A DNA stretch of 64,000 nucleotides from Bacteroidales bacterium (lineage in GTDB: Bacteria > Bacteroidota > Bacteroidia > Bacteroidales > F082): positions 35,276 through 99,275 of the forward strand of contig JAFTUF010000012.1 of the NCBI GenBank assembly GCA_017466405.1. The letters are read 5' to 3'. The position numbers and the translations under genes were made by a program. The first letter of the stretch is position 1; every line of letters begins with the position of its first letter. The notes below the pieces were generated by a model, which was not told where the DNA came from, did not search any database, and worked only from the letters and a program-made list of their open reading frames with translations. Shown here piece by piece: positions 35,768-44,448 of this stretch.

Positions 35768-36001
35768 TTATGGGACGGGATCGTAACCGCTGCCGCCCCA
35801 AGGGTTACAAGATAATATTCGTTTTATTGTCAACCATCCACCTTTGATGGCACCATATTTTTTTATTGCTTCAATTCCATAATTAGAACAAGTCGGTGTG
35901 TATCTGCAGTTTCTGCCTATGAAAGGCGACAGCGTGAGCTGATAGATGCGTATGAGCAGTATCAGAAATTTAGCCGGCAGTTGTGCGATTTTCTTCATCA
36001 T
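35768..36001 (-). CDS. yidD: Membrane protein insertion efficiency factor YidD
   Basis: The small protein carries the YidD signature: [20 protein letters not shown] with [16 protein letters not shown] and [17 protein letters not shown]. It aids YidC-dependent membrane insertion. A frame start at 36013 is possible, but [11 protein letters not shown] at 36001 is more family-like and leaves room for a TATCTTTGCG element (minus strand, near 36022-36031). It overlaps the end of rnpA by about 30 bp. Confidence 0.93.
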   Translation of the reverse strand: MMKKIAQLPAKFLILLIRIYQLTLSPFIGRNCRYTPTCSNYGIEAIKKYGAIKGGWLTIKRILSCNPWGGSGYDPVP

Positions 36002-36386
36002 GGAAATAATCATTTTTCAAACGCAAAGATAGTTGTTTTATTTTCTTTTCTATCTCTTCGTATGATAAAATTGTTGTAGCAGTATAAACAAGTGCGAAAT
36101 CGAAAGTGATTTTCTGTTGTTCACATTTAACAATTATTTCTGATTTGTTTTTTCTCCAAGCCTCTCTGACAAGTCTTTTCACTCTGTTGCGTTTGAAGGC
36201 ATGATGGAAGCGTTTCTTAGAGACGGAAACGATGAATCGGGGTATTGAAGGCTCGCCTTCTTCGGAGGCATGCTTATAAACGACAACTCGGAAAGGATAC
36301 AAGTTGAAACCTTTACCCTTTCCGAATAGTTGTTCGATAGCTTTTTTCTTATATAAACGTTGCTCTTTCGGAAGTCCTTCGTTCAT
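35970..36386 (-). CDS. rnpA: Ribonuclease P protein component
   Basis: The 138-residue basic protein assists the RNase P RNA in 5' maturation of tRNAs. It has the RnpA signature [21 protein letters not shown] (RNR motif, about 74-94) and the typical opening [20 protein letters not shown]. Overlap with yidD and 6-bp spacing after hemD indicate a single transcript. No rpmH or dnaA is near, so this is not the classical origin-linked rpmH-rnpA cluster. Confidence 0.95.
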   Translation of the reverse strand: MNEGLPKEQRLYKKKAIEQLFGKGKGFNLYPFRVVVYKHASEEGEPSIPRFIVSVSKKRFHHAFKRNRVKRLVREAWRKNKSEIIVKCEQQKITFDFALVYTATTILSYEEIEKKIKQLSLRLKNDYFHDEENRTTAG

Positions 36387-36392
36387 TGAGAA

Positions 36393-37157
36393 TTATTTTT
36401 TCTTAGCTTTTTTAATTTCGTTGCTGATAAACTCTTCTATCGCCATATTCATTGATGGGCAAGAAGGAGTTGGTGCGCTGAAGTTCAAGGTAAAACCTGC
36501 ATCGGTGATAGCTTTACATGTCGATTGACCGAATCCTCCGATGGCGACGTTTTCTGTCTGAACGAAATCAGGGAAATTTGCTTTAAGCGAATCTATACCT
36601 GCTGGGCTGAAGAACACCAACATATCATATTTGTTGATGTCGATATGTGAGAGATCGGACGACACTGTACGGAAGATAACAGCCTTAGTATAATCCAACT
36701 TCGCTGCTGTCAACATACCGTCGTGATCTTCAGTAACTAAGTTAGAACTTGGCAGGAAGAATTTCTCTTCCTTATGTTTTTTCATCACCTCAACTAAATC
36801 GGCAAAAGTCTGTTTGCCGTAGAAAATTTTTCTTTTTCTATATTGTATATAACGTTGAAGGTAAAGAGCTGTCGATTCTGACACACAGAAATATTTCAAG
36901 TCTTCAGGGATTGTATAACGCATTTCTTTTGCTATACGGAAGAAATGGTCAATAGTGTTACGACTTGTAAGAATTATTGCAGTGAAATCGGTAAGTTTTA
37001 CTTTCTCTTGTCTTAATTCGCTTGCTGAAACATCTTCTAATTTGATGAATTTTTCAAATTCGATGTTGACGTTATACTTCTTTATTATGGCTTCGTATGG
37101 AGTTTTGGCTACATCAACAGGCTTAGGCTGTGACAAAAGGATTGATTTTATCTTCAT
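36393..37157 (-). CDS. hemD: Uroporphyrinogen-III synthase
   Basis: The 254-residue protein has the loose HemD fold: KSILLSQPKPVDVAKTPYEAI, TAIILTSRNTIDHFF (about 58), FCVSESTALYL, and the second-domain text DMLVFFSPAGIDSLKANFPD with AIGGFGQSTCKAITDAGF. It closes the hydroxymethylbilane ring in tetrapyrrole synthesis. No other haem genes are in the window. Bacteroidetes often keep a HemD-like gene in this rnpA neighbourhood. Confidence 0.88.
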   Translation of the reverse strand: MKIKSILLSQPKPVDVAKTPYEAIIKKYNVNIEFEKFIKLEDVSASELRQEKVKLTDFTAIILTSRNTIDHFFRIAKEMRYTIPEDLKYFCVSESTALYLQRYIQYRKRKIFYGKQTFADLVEVMKKHKEEKFFLPSSNLVTEDHDGMLTAAKLDYTKAVIFRTVSSDLSHIDINKYDMLVFFSPAGIDSLKANFPDFVQTENVAIGGFGQSTCKAITDAGFTLNFSAPTPSCPSMNMAIEEFISNEIKKAKKK

Positions 37158-37234
37158 CTACTATCTTTTTTATCTTTTTTCAAATTCCAAAATTTTCACT
37201 TCTTCTTAATAAAATCAAAATGATTATCAGTATT

Positions 37235-38026
37235 TTACAACACATTAAGAACCATCTTAAATATCACCAAAAGCGGTAAAATTTCGATTGTGCAAAGATA
37301 CAAAAAAATATTTACAAAATTTAATTTTGTCAACATTCGAATTTCAATTAATAATTTGGTAAGCCTTATTACCATAAATATCAACAGAAGTATTAATGCA
37401 ATAATAAGCAGGAATTTATACGGATAAAAAAGTATCAACATTACAATTGGAACAAGCAGTATGCTCGCAGTCGCCATAACAGAAACTCTTAAACTCACAT
37501 AAAGGAGCTGCATCACGTTAGTTTTGAAAAGCCATCCAAAAAAAACCATAAGAAGATAATCGAAAATCAATAACAAGGTGACTGACGAACTAATGTCAAG
37601 AAAGAAATTACTATTGTCGTGCAAGATATGATTACCTCCATAAATGACAAAGAACTTCTGTATCAATAAAGAAATCATCAATATGAAAGAGGCTACTATT
37701 GAAAGTGAGATTATGTTTAGAGATGAATGATTCTCACGTATCATTTTATCGCCGCCTCCGCTTTGAAACGGCATTGTGATAATAGACGCAAATCGTTGAG
37801 GAGCGAAGAATTTATTCAATACAATAAGCAACATCATGACGAACAGAATAGTAAAATTCCATCCTGCACTCACATACGACACCTCTCTTTCTTTCGGTCC
37901 TTCAAACACACCACTGTTTTCTGTAACAAACTTAAAATCCTTATACTGATTAAAAGTCTGCACCAAAGTATCGGAACAATTCATTCCAATGGTGTCTGCA
38001 GCGATATAATTGATAGTGTCGTTCAT
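37235..38026 (-). CDS. DUF4271 membrane protein
   Basis: The protein has about six membrane segments and the DUF4271 C-terminal signature KLNFVNIFLYLCTIEILPLL. The function is unknown. It is Bacteroidetes-specific and typically lies upstream of hemD, as here. I chose ATG 38026 (263 residues); a frame start at 38074 lies above the -7 element TAAATTTGC (minus strand, about 38041-38049) and is unlikely to be transcribed. Confidence 0.85.
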   Translation of the reverse strand: MNDTINYIAADTIGMNCSDTLVQTFNQYKDFKFVTENSGVFEGPKEREVSYVSAGWNFTILFVMMLLIVLNKFFAPQRFASIITMPFQSGGGDKMIRENHSSLNIISLSIVASFILMISLLIQKFFVIYGGNHILHDNSNFFLDISSSVTLLLIFDYLLMVFFGWLFKTNVMQLLYVSLRVSVMATASILLVPIVMLILFYPYKFLLIIALILLLIFMVIRLTKLLIEIRMLTKLNFVNIFLYLCTIEILPLLVIFKMVLNVL

Positions 38027-38113
38027 CTCATTCTTTAGGTCTGCAAATTTACATCTTTGTTTTTTTCTTAACAAATATTTAGATTTTTTTTTGAAATTTT
38101 AGAAATAGATTCT

Positions 38114-38121
38114 TACCTTTG
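38114..38121 (+). promoter_or_regulatory. -7 element for pta
   Basis: TACCTTTG matches TAnnTTTG, 39 bp before the pta start. Confidence 0.6.
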
Positions 38122-38159
38122 TAATCTTTAAGAATATTAGAAACAATAATTATAACAAC

Positions 38160-39170
38160 ATGGATCTCATAGAACAAATAAAACAGAATGCTCGTGAAAA
38201 CAAGCAACGTATTGTACTTCCTGAAGGTGATGAAGCAAGAACGTTAAAAGCAGCCGACCAACTCATAGCCGATGGCATCGCCGATGTCATTCTCATCGGA
38301 CCTGCACAGACAATCAAAGACATGGCAGCTGAGTTTGAATTAAAAAACATCGACAAGGCTTGCATCGTTGACCCTAAGAATAATCCTAACAGAGACAAAT
38401 ACGCCAACTTACTCTTCGAACTTCGTAAGAGCAAAGGCATGACAATAGAAGAAGCTCAAGGACTTGCAGAGAACTTCATGTATCTCGGCGTTCTCATGCT
38501 CAAAGCCGGCGATGCTGACGGTTTGGTAAGCGGTGCTCGCAGTACAACAGGCGACATGCTCCGTCCTGCATTACAAATCATCAAGACCGCTCCTGGCGTT
38601 TCTTGCGTATCAGGCGCTTTCATCATGTTCCTTCCTAACGACAAATACGGAACCGACGGCAAGATTGTCTGCGCCGATTGCGCCGTGACGCCAGTCCCAA
38701 CAGCAGAACAACTCGCTGAAATAGCAGTTTGTACAGCCGACACTGCAAAGAACATCGCTAAGATAGACCCTAAAGTAGCTATGTTAAGCTTCTCGACAAA
38801 AGGCTCAGCCAAACACGAAGACGTAGATAAAGTCATCAAAGCTACAGAGTTAGCAAAACAGATGCGTCCTGACATCTGCATCGACGGTGAGTTACAAGCC
38901 GACGCTGCCATCGTTCCTTCAGTAGGCGCAAGCAAAGCTCCAGGCAGCGAAGTAGCTGGAAAAGCTAACACCTTGGTATTCCCAAGATTGGAAGTTGGCA
39001 ACATCGCATATAAACTCGTACAACGTCTCGCTGGCGCCGAAGCTGTAGGTCCTGTCCTCCAAGGCTTCGCAAAACCTTGCAACGACTTAAGCCGCGGATG
39101 TTCCATCGACGACATCTACAAATTAGTAGCGATAACATGCAATCAAGCAATTGCTCAGAAGAATTCATAA
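38160..39170 (+). CDS. pta: Phosphate acetyltransferase
   Basis: The 336-residue enzyme converts acetyl-CoA and phosphate to acetyl phosphate. It is the single-domain form (no DRTGG/P-loop extension). Typical text: RIVLPEGDEARTLKAADQLI (about 17), DGLVSGARSTTGDMLRPALQ (about 120), DGELQADAAIVPSVGASKAP and ANTLVFPRLEVGNIAYKLVQ. With ackA 115 bp downstream it forms the acetate-producing ATP pathway fed by the PFOR encoded at 60113. Confidence 0.96.
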   Translation: MDLIEQIKQNARENKQRIVLPEGDEARTLKAADQLIADGIADVILIGPAQTIKDMAAEFELKNIDKACIVDPKNNPNRDKYANLLFELRKSKGMTIEEAQGLAENFMYLGVLMLKAGDADGLVSGARSTTGDMLRPALQIIKTAPGVSCVSGAFIMFLPNDKYGTDGKIVCADCAVTPVPTAEQLAEIAVCTADTAKNIAKIDPKVAMLSFSTKGSAKHEDVDKVIKATELAKQMRPDICIDGELQADAAIVPSVGASKAPGSEVAGKANTLVFPRLEVGNIAYKLVQRLAGAEAVGPVLQGFAKPCNDLSRGCSIDDIYKLVAITCNQAIAQKNS

Positions 39171-39193
39171 CTCACAATTCATAATGTATAATT

Positions 39194-39246
39194 GTAGAGA
39201 CGCGTCAATGCTTCCTGCAAAACAAAAAACACATTGACACGTCTCC
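39194..39246. repeat. GTAGAGACGCGTCAATG palindromic element
   Basis: Left arm GTAGAGACGCGTCAATG and right arm CATTGACACGTCTCC, in the pta-ackA spacer. A hairpin here could tune the relative levels of the two messages. Confidence 0.75.
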
Positions 39247-39285
39247 ATTGTAATTAAGTAATCAATTTTAACAAATAAATAACAA

Positions 39286-40485
39286 ATGAAAATTTTAGTT
39301 TTAAACTGTGGCAGTTCATCTATCAAATATCAGCTTTTTGATATTGACGACAATCAGCATACTGTCATGGCAAAGGGTATTCTTGAACGTATCGGCCTCG
39401 AAATGGGAGAATTTACCCACAAATGGAACGGCGAAAAACATTACGAACAGCTACCTATTCCAAATCATACTGTAGGTATCAGCATCGTTCTCAACGCTCT
39501 TATCGATGAGAAACATGGCGTTATCAAATCCTTAGACGAGATTGGCGCTGTCGGACATCGTTTGGTTCATGGCGGCGAGAAATTCACCAAGAGCGTCCTT
39601 ATTGACGACAGCGTGATGGAATTGATGGAAGACCTCATCGACCTTGCTCCTCTACACAACCCAGCTTGTATGGCAGGCGTGAAAGCTGTAACCGAATTGC
39701 TTCCTAACGTAAAACAAGGCGGCTGCTTCGATACAGCATTCCACTCGACAATGAAACCTGAAGCTTACCTCTACCCTATCCCATACGAATATTACGAAAA
39801 ATATCGCGTACGCCGCTACGGATTCCACGGAACAAGTCATAAATATGTAGCAGAAAAAGCTGCTAAGTTCTTAGGCAAAGACTGGAACGACCAAAAGATC
39901 ATCACATGTCACTTAGGCAGCGGTGCTTCTATAGCAGCAGTTCAAAACGGAAAATCTGTCGATACTTCTATGGGATTCACTCCTGTTGAAGGTCTTATGA
40001 TGGGTAGTCGTACTGGTGACTTAGACCTCGGCGTATTCATGTATATCGCTGAAAAAGAAGGCTTCGACATGAAACAGATGAACACTCTCATCAACAAAAA
40101 ATCAGGTCTCATCGGTATCACCGGCGACAAGCAAGATATGCGTGACGTGAACGCTGGACGTGAAGCTGGCGACGAACGCAGCACATACGCCTTCAATATG
40201 TTCAAACACCGTGTGAAGAAATATATCGGTGCTTACGCTGCTGTTATGAATGGCGTTGACATCATCGTAATGACAGGCGGAATAGGCGAGAACGCTTGGT
40301 TCATGAGAGGTCCTATCTTACAAGATATGGAATATCTCGGAGTCAAGATTGATATGGAAATCAACAAAGGCTTGATGGGAGAGGCAAAAGTCATCTCAAC
40401 ACCTGACTCAAAAGTCACTGTCGTAGTATTCCCAACCGACGAAGAATATATGATTGCAAAAGACACTTACGACCTCGTAAAGTAG
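39286..40485 (+). CDS. ackA: Acetate kinase
   Basis: The 399-residue kinase makes ATP and acetate from acetyl phosphate. Landmarks: LVLNCGSSSIKYQLFD (about 3), VGHRLVHGGEKF (about 88), the phosphate-binding FDTAFHSTM with catalytic Asp, RYGFHGTSHKYV, HLGSGASIAAV and FTGGIGENA-type text (MTGGIGENAWFMR). Full length. The stop codon TAG forms part of the next palindromic element (40482). Confidence 0.96.
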   Translation: MKILVLNCGSSSIKYQLFDIDDNQHTVMAKGILERIGLEMGEFTHKWNGEKHYEQLPIPNHTVGISIVLNALIDEKHGVIKSLDEIGAVGHRLVHGGEKFTKSVLIDDSVMELMEDLIDLAPLHNPACMAGVKAVTELLPNVKQGGCFDTAFHSTMKPEAYLYPIPYEYYEKYRVRRYGFHGTSHKYVAEKAAKFLGKDWNDQKIITCHLGSGASIAAVQNGKSVDTSMGFTPVEGLMMGSRTGDLDLGVFMYIAEKEGFDMKQMNTLINKKSGLIGITGDKQDMRDVNAGREAGDERSTYAFNMFKHRVKKYIGAYAAVMNGVDIIVMTGGIGENAWFMRGPILQDMEYLGVKIDMEINKGLMGEAKVISTPDSKVTVVVFPTDEEYMIAKDTYDLVK

Positions 40486-40537
40486 AGACACACCAATTAC
40501 ACCATTGATAATAAACAATATGTAATTGATACGTCTC
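40482..40537. repeat. GTAGAGACACACCAATTACA palindromic element at the ackA stop
   Basis: Left arm GTAGAGACACACCAATTACA includes the ackA stop codon; right arm TGTAATTGATACGTCTC. The hairpin forms at the very end of the ackA message. Confidence 0.8.
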
Positions 40538-40574
40538 AATGGCGAAAGTCAAAAGTCTAAAGACAAAAGTTAAA

Positions 40575-40600
40575 GACGCTGCTTCATTCGAGGCAGCGTC
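40575..40600 (+). terminator. Hairpin terminator after pta-ackA
   Basis: GACGCTGC and GCAGCGTC form a perfect 8-bp stem with a loop of about 10 nt, followed by CTTTGTTTG. The T-run is weak, so confidence is moderate. Confidence 0.55.
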
Positions 40601-40620
40601 CTTTGTTTGTTCGCCTATCG

Positions 40621-40661
40621 TGGAGACGCAGCAAAATTTTGCAATTTTGATACGTCTCTAC
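40621..40661. repeat. GGAGACGCAGCAAAATT palindromic element
   Basis: GGAGACGCAGCAAAATT pairs imperfectly with AATTTTGATACGTCTC. It ends next to the stop of the converging choloylglycine-hydrolase-family gene and may serve as its 3' hairpin. Confidence 0.7.
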
Positions 40662-40662
40662 T

Positions 40663-41739
40663 TTAGCTAATCGTAATAGTCTGTACTGGCTGTGAGTTGG
40701 CTTCGTCTAAGACGTGATATTGATATTTCACCTTAGTAAAGTCTATGCTTCCGAGGTCAATCTTCCTTATAGAGTTATTGTTGAAAGTCTTGTAATAAAC
40801 CACCTTATGAGTAAGGTCTATTACAGATGTCCATTGTGTTGCGCTTGGCAAATCGGGAGTCTGACCTTTAGGATATTCCATTCCGATAGGAATGTCGAAA
40901 TTGTTTAAGATAGTAAAGCATTGGAGCATAGCGGATCTCGCGTCTTTCATCATTGGAGCCGTTGTCTTGAAGAAAGCGGCGCGGACGAAACGTGAAGGAG
41001 GTGTGAAGTCGCCAGGGAGACCGAGGAATCCTGAGCCGAAGCTAAAAGGAAACACTTTCACGTCACCCATGTTATGAGCCTGAGTGTTGACAGGAGTCAG
41101 GTTTACATAGTTATTTAGATTGGTGAGATGCCAATGAAAATTAGGAGCGTTTGTCAAGACACCGATAGTGTTGTCATAGATATGAACTACGCCTTGTTCT
41201 ATTTCAATGACGATTTGTTTTCCACTGCTGTCGCCCACTCTCCAATGTATTGCCTCGGCGGCGCCATCGCCACCCATCAAAGAGACGACACGAATCTTAT
41301 CCATGCCAGCTTTCACCTCATCGACAGTAGCAAACTGCGACAAGAGATACGACACTAACTGCAGGTCTGCCACCGTAATGGAGTTATACTTCTCGTCATA
41401 CAACTGATAACTGCCATAGTTCGGATAATAGAACAGACCTGCCGACAAGCCTGCCTCGTTGACACCCTCCGCAATGAATTCTTTCTCTTCAACAGCTAAA
41501 CCTACGTAACCATACTTAGAATTAAACGACATACCGTTCTTTCCCGTTGGGGTGAAAGAAACCTGATTGAAATTACGAGGCACCACAACATAGACGCTGT
41601 TGAGATTACTGCCTCCCCATTCTATTGTCCTGGCTTGTATGTACGTACCATCGGCGGCAAACATAGAGATGCCAGTACAAGCCTCCGCCTTAAACTGCCA
41701 TGCGAAAAACAGGCATGCAATAATGAATAATTTTTTCAT
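40663..41739 (-). CDS. Choloylglycine hydrolase / linear amide C-N hydrolase family protein
   Basis: The predicted exported Ntn-hydrolase has a signal peptide ending AEA, so cleavage leaves the catalytic Cys of CTGISMFAADG as the first residue. Other family residues: Arg in ARTIEWGG, Asn in LTNAPNFHWHLTNLNNY and Arg in PPSRFVRAAFF. Classical bile salt hydrolases have Asp where this has Glu (ARTIEW), so the bile-salt role is unproven; N-acyl amides or penicillin V-like amides are alternatives. I chose ATG 41739 (358 residues) since MKKLFIIACLFFAWQF is a normal signal start. Confidence 0.88.
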   Translation of the reverse strand: MKKLFIIACLFFAWQFKAEACTGISMFAADGTYIQARTIEWGGSNLNSVYVVVPRNFNQVSFTPTGKNGMSFNSKYGYVGLAVEEKEFIAEGVNEAGLSAGLFYYPNYGSYQLYDEKYNSITVADLQLVSYLLSQFATVDEVKAGMDKIRVVSLMGGDGAAEAIHWRVGDSSGKQIVIEIEQGVVHIYDNTIGVLTNAPNFHWHLTNLNNYVNLTPVNTQAHNMGDVKVFPFSFGSGFLGLPGDFTPPSRFVRAAFFKTTAPMMKDARSAMLQCFTILNNFDIPIGMEYPKGQTPDLPSATQWTSVIDLTHKVVYYKTFNNNSIRKIDLGSIDFTKVKYQYHVLDEANSQPVQTITIS

Positions 41740-41898
41740 AACCTTTATTTTTATTTTGTGGTTATGAAACAAGGAAAGAAGTAAAATGTTTGAAAGGGAG
41801 AGAATTTTTGAGACGTCATGACATCACATCTCTCGTAGGCAGTGTCCGTTGACTGGTGTATAATGACAAAAAAAATATTGTTGAAGACAATATTTTTT

Positions 41899-41907
41899 TA
41901 TTTTTGC
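41899..41907 (+). promoter_or_regulatory. -7 element for the FtsB/DivIC gene
   Basis: TATTTTTGC matches TAnnTTTG, 15 bp before the start at 41922. Confidence 0.55.
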
Positions 41908-41921
41908 AAAAAATATTTACC

Positions 41922-42227
41922 ATGAGTTTTAAGGATATCATAAAAAAATTTAACAATAAGTATCTCATTGCTACATTGATATTTGCGGTGATAATAATAT
42001 TCATCGACCAATATAATATCTTCTTTCAAATAAAGAATTTTAAGAAATTAAGAGAGGCTAAGGATAAGGTTGAGTTTTACGAGAAAGAGATTCAGGACCA
42101 ACATGAGACATTAGAGGAACTCCATAAAGACTCTGTCATGTTGGAACGCATCGCAAGAGAGAAATATATGATGAAACGCGACAACGAAGTCATTTACATC
42201 ATCCAAGCCGATGAAGACGAGGATTAA
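41922..42227 (+). CDS. FtsB/DivIC-like septum formation initiator
   Basis: The 101-residue protein has a short cytoplasmic start, one membrane helix (YLIATLIFAVIIIFIDQY, about 14-31), a coiled coil rich in K and E (FKKLREAKDKVEFYEKEIQD) and the family motif MLERIAREKYMMKRDNEVIY. It links late divisome proteins. A frame start at 41856 lies above the promoter, so ATG 41922 was chosen. It shares a terminator with the converging sialidase-like gene. Confidence 0.9.
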   Translation: MSFKDIIKKFNNKYLIATLIFAVIIIFIDQYNIFFQIKNFKKLREAKDKVEFYEKEIQDQHETLEELHKDSVMLERIAREKYMMKRDNEVIYIIQADEDED

Positions 42228-42262
42228 AAATAAAGGTTGAGTCATTCAGATTCAACCTTATT
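42228..42262. terminator. Bidirectional terminator
   Basis: AAATAAAGGTTGA and TTCAACCTTATTTTT form a long stem with A-run and T-run on opposite sides, placed between two converging genes. Confidence 0.85.
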
Positions 42263-42275
42263 TTTCACCAAAGCC

Positions 42276-43382
42276 TTATTTCAGATATTCTATCGGGAAT
42301 CTGTAGAACACCATTTCGTAACTTGTGGTATCCACTTCCCTTTCTTCCACATACATTCCTATCGTCTTGTCAGGCAGCACGCAAAGAGAAGAATATGCCG
42401 AGAAGCGAGGCACCACAATCTTACCGTCGTTCCATGTCTTGCCTTCGTCTTCGGATATGTATATCGCCACGTCGCGACGTGAGTTGCCTGTAGGAAGACT
42501 ATGTAATAATGTGTTTTCGTCATATCTTATTATATCGCCGTTACAAGCCGGACCTACGAGATCTTCCCATGTGTAAACTGTTTCATTCCATGTGACGCCG
42601 CCGTCGTGAGAAATATTATACCATCTCTTACCAGAAGTACGTATGCTCATCAAGATGTCGCCATTGTTAAGCTCCACCACTTTGGCTTCGTCACCGCCAA
42701 CAGAAGCGCGACCGGAGACATTCCAAGTCTCGCCATCGTCGTCGGAATATATCACGTAATTGTTTAAAGAATAATTGATAGTCTCGCGTATGCAAGCCAC
42801 GAACATAATACGTCCTTTGCTTGTGAGGAGTCCGTTGCCAGAAGCGCAGAACGAAGCGCGCCAGTTTCTTCTTATAGAGTCTTCACATTCATAACCGAAG
42901 ATAAAATGCGTGATGTCTTCAGGCTCGCTCCATGTCCTTCCATTGTCGTAGCTAACAGACTTATATGTGCGATTAGGATTTGTCGGCGTCGATTGCCACA
43001 GACCTTGTCCTCCTACGAAGACTGCGATAAGACCTTTCTCGTGATTGGTATGAGTCACGGCACAGTCGCCCATGCCTTCCATATAACCGAAGCCCTGCGC
43101 TACAGTATAAGGCTCGCTCCATGTCAAACCGCCGTCGGTGCTGTAGTTACATAAAATATCGATGTCTTCTGGAAGGTCAACTTCATTTTCTTTTCTCTTA
43201 TCAGTGAAGATGACGAGGCTACCGTCTTTGGCAGTTATCAAAGTCGGAATTCTGTAATACTTTGAACCGTAGTCGCCGGGACGATAAACGACGGTACGAG
43301 TGTAGCCATCGAATTTTTCTTTCTTATCGCATGAAGGTAAAAAAGCTATCAATATCAATAAAGGGAGAAATAATTTCTTCAT
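42276..43382 (-). CDS. Sialidase-like lipoprotein (BNR/Asp-box, GH33-type)
   Basis: The 368-residue product has a lipobox (IAFLPSC) and a six-bladed propeller pattern: the YRIPTLI motif with the first active-site Arg, IFTDKRK..DLPEDIDI, and five Asp boxes (STDGGLTWSEP, SYDNGRTWSEP, SDDDGETWNVS, SHDGGVTWNET, SEDEGKTWNDG). It probably releases terminal sialic acids from host glycans at the cell surface. No sialic acid catabolic gene is next to it. ATG 43382 was chosen: a TATCTTTG element (minus strand, 43397-43404) lies just upstream, inside the longer frame from 43460. Confidence 0.9.
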   Translation of the reverse strand: MKKLFLPLLILIAFLPSCDKKEKFDGYTRTVVYRPGDYGSKYYRIPTLITAKDGSLVIFTDKRKENEVDLPEDIDILCNYSTDGGLTWSEPYTVAQGFGYMEGMGDCAVTHTNHEKGLIAVFVGGQGLWQSTPTNPNRTYKSVSYDNGRTWSEPEDITHFIFGYECEDSIRRNWRASFCASGNGLLTSKGRIMFVACIRETINYSLNNYVIYSDDDGETWNVSGRASVGGDEAKVVELNNGDILMSIRTSGKRWYNISHDGGVTWNETVYTWEDLVGPACNGDIIRYDENTLLHSLPTGNSRRDVAIYISEDEGKTWNDGKIVVPRFSAYSSLCVLPDKTIGMYVEEREVDTTSYEMVFYRFPIEYLK

Positions 43383-43396
43383 AATAATCTTTTTGA

Positions 43397-43404
43397 CAAA
43401 GATA
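43397..43404 (-). promoter_or_regulatory. -7 element for the sialidase-like gene
   Basis: The minus strand reads TATCTTTG (TAnnTTTG), 15 bp before the start at 43382. It sits between that gene and the tandem array. Confidence 0.6.
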
Positions 43405-43476
43405 GGGAAAAAGTCTAAAGACTGAAGATATTTCCTGCAAAAATAAACACGCACTGACACGACTCAACTTTTTGGT

Positions 43477-44437
43477 CCACGAATTGACACGAATTGACAC
43501 TAATTTTTTTCGTGTTCGATTGGCGTTGATTCGTGGTTGGTGTTTCTGTCCACGAATTGGCACGAATTCACGCTAATCTTTTTTCGTGTTCGATTGGTGT
43601 TGATTCGTGGTTGTTGTTTCTGTCCACGAATTGGCATGAATTCACACTAATGATTTTCGTGTTCGATTGGTGTTGATTCGTGGTTGGTGATTTCTGTCCA
43701 CGAATTGACACGAATTGATACTAATTTTTTTCGTGTTCGATTGGCGTTGATTCGTGGTTGGTAATTTCTGTCCACGAATTAACACGGATTGACACTAATG
43801 ATTTTCGTGTTCGATTGGTGTTGATTCGTGGTTGTTGTTTCTGTCCACGAATTGACACGAATTCACACTAATTGTTTTCCGTGTTCGATTGGCGTTGATT
43901 CGTGGTTGGTGGTTCTGTCCACGAATTGACACGAATTCACACTAATGATTTTCGTGTTCGATTGGCGTTGATTCGTGGTTGGTGTTTCTGTCCACGAATT
44001 GACACGAATTGACACTAATTTTTTTCGTGTTCGATTGGCGTTGATTCGTGGTTGGTGATTTCTGTCCACGAATTGGCACGAATTCACACTAATGATTTCT
44101 TCGTGTTCGATTAGTGTTGATTCGTGGTTGGTGATTTCTGTCCACGAATTGACACGAATTCACACTAATTGCTTTCCGTGTTCGATTGGCGTTGATTCGT
44201 GGTTGGTGATTTCTGTCCACGAATTCACACGAATTCACACTAATCTTTTTTCGTGTTCGATTGGCGTTGATTCGTGGTTGGTGATTTCTGTCCACGAATT
44301 CACACGAATTCACACTAATGATTTTCGTGTTCGATTGGTGTTGATTCGTGGTTGTTGGTTCTGTCCACGAATTGGCATGAATTCACACTAATGATTTTCG
44401 TGTTCGATTGGCGTTGATTCGTGGTTGGTGATTTCGG
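43477..44437. repeat. Tandem array of 13 units of 73-76 bp
   Basis: Units begin CCACGAATT at 43477, 43550, 43624, 43698, 43772, 43845, 43919, 43992, 44066, 44142, 44217, 44292 and 44365. Each unit has CCACGAATTGACACGAATT, a variable T-rich centre, GTGTTCGATTGGCGTTG, ATTCGTGG and a TTGGTGATTTCTGT linker. CCACGAAT and ATTCGTGG are inverted, and the inner parts pair partly, so every unit can form a hairpin of roughly 25-bp imperfect arms. Unit length is not a multiple of three in most copies and frames are not kept, so I see no gene. This is the only gene-free stretch longer than 300 bp. Confidence 0.95.
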
Positions 44438-44448
44438 ACTCTCAGTTT

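Noticed and set aside
40663-41739. Calling the enzyme a bile salt hydrolase
   Set aside because: The key Asp is replaced by Glu and no bile-related neighbour exists, so only the family-level call is safe.
43383-43460. N-terminal extension of the sialidase-like protein
   Set aside because: The -7 element lies inside it, and the internal start begins a proper lipoprotein signal peptide.
43863-44391. Open frames inside the 74-bp array (repeating NHQPRINANRTRK peptide)
   Set aside because: Unit lengths of 73-76 bp shift the frame, starts lack a promoter or ribosome site, and the open frames appear on both strands because the repeat lacks stops.
43477-44437. CRISPR array
   Set aside because: Units are contiguous and near-identical over their full length, with no unique spacers between short repeats, and no cas gene is nearby.
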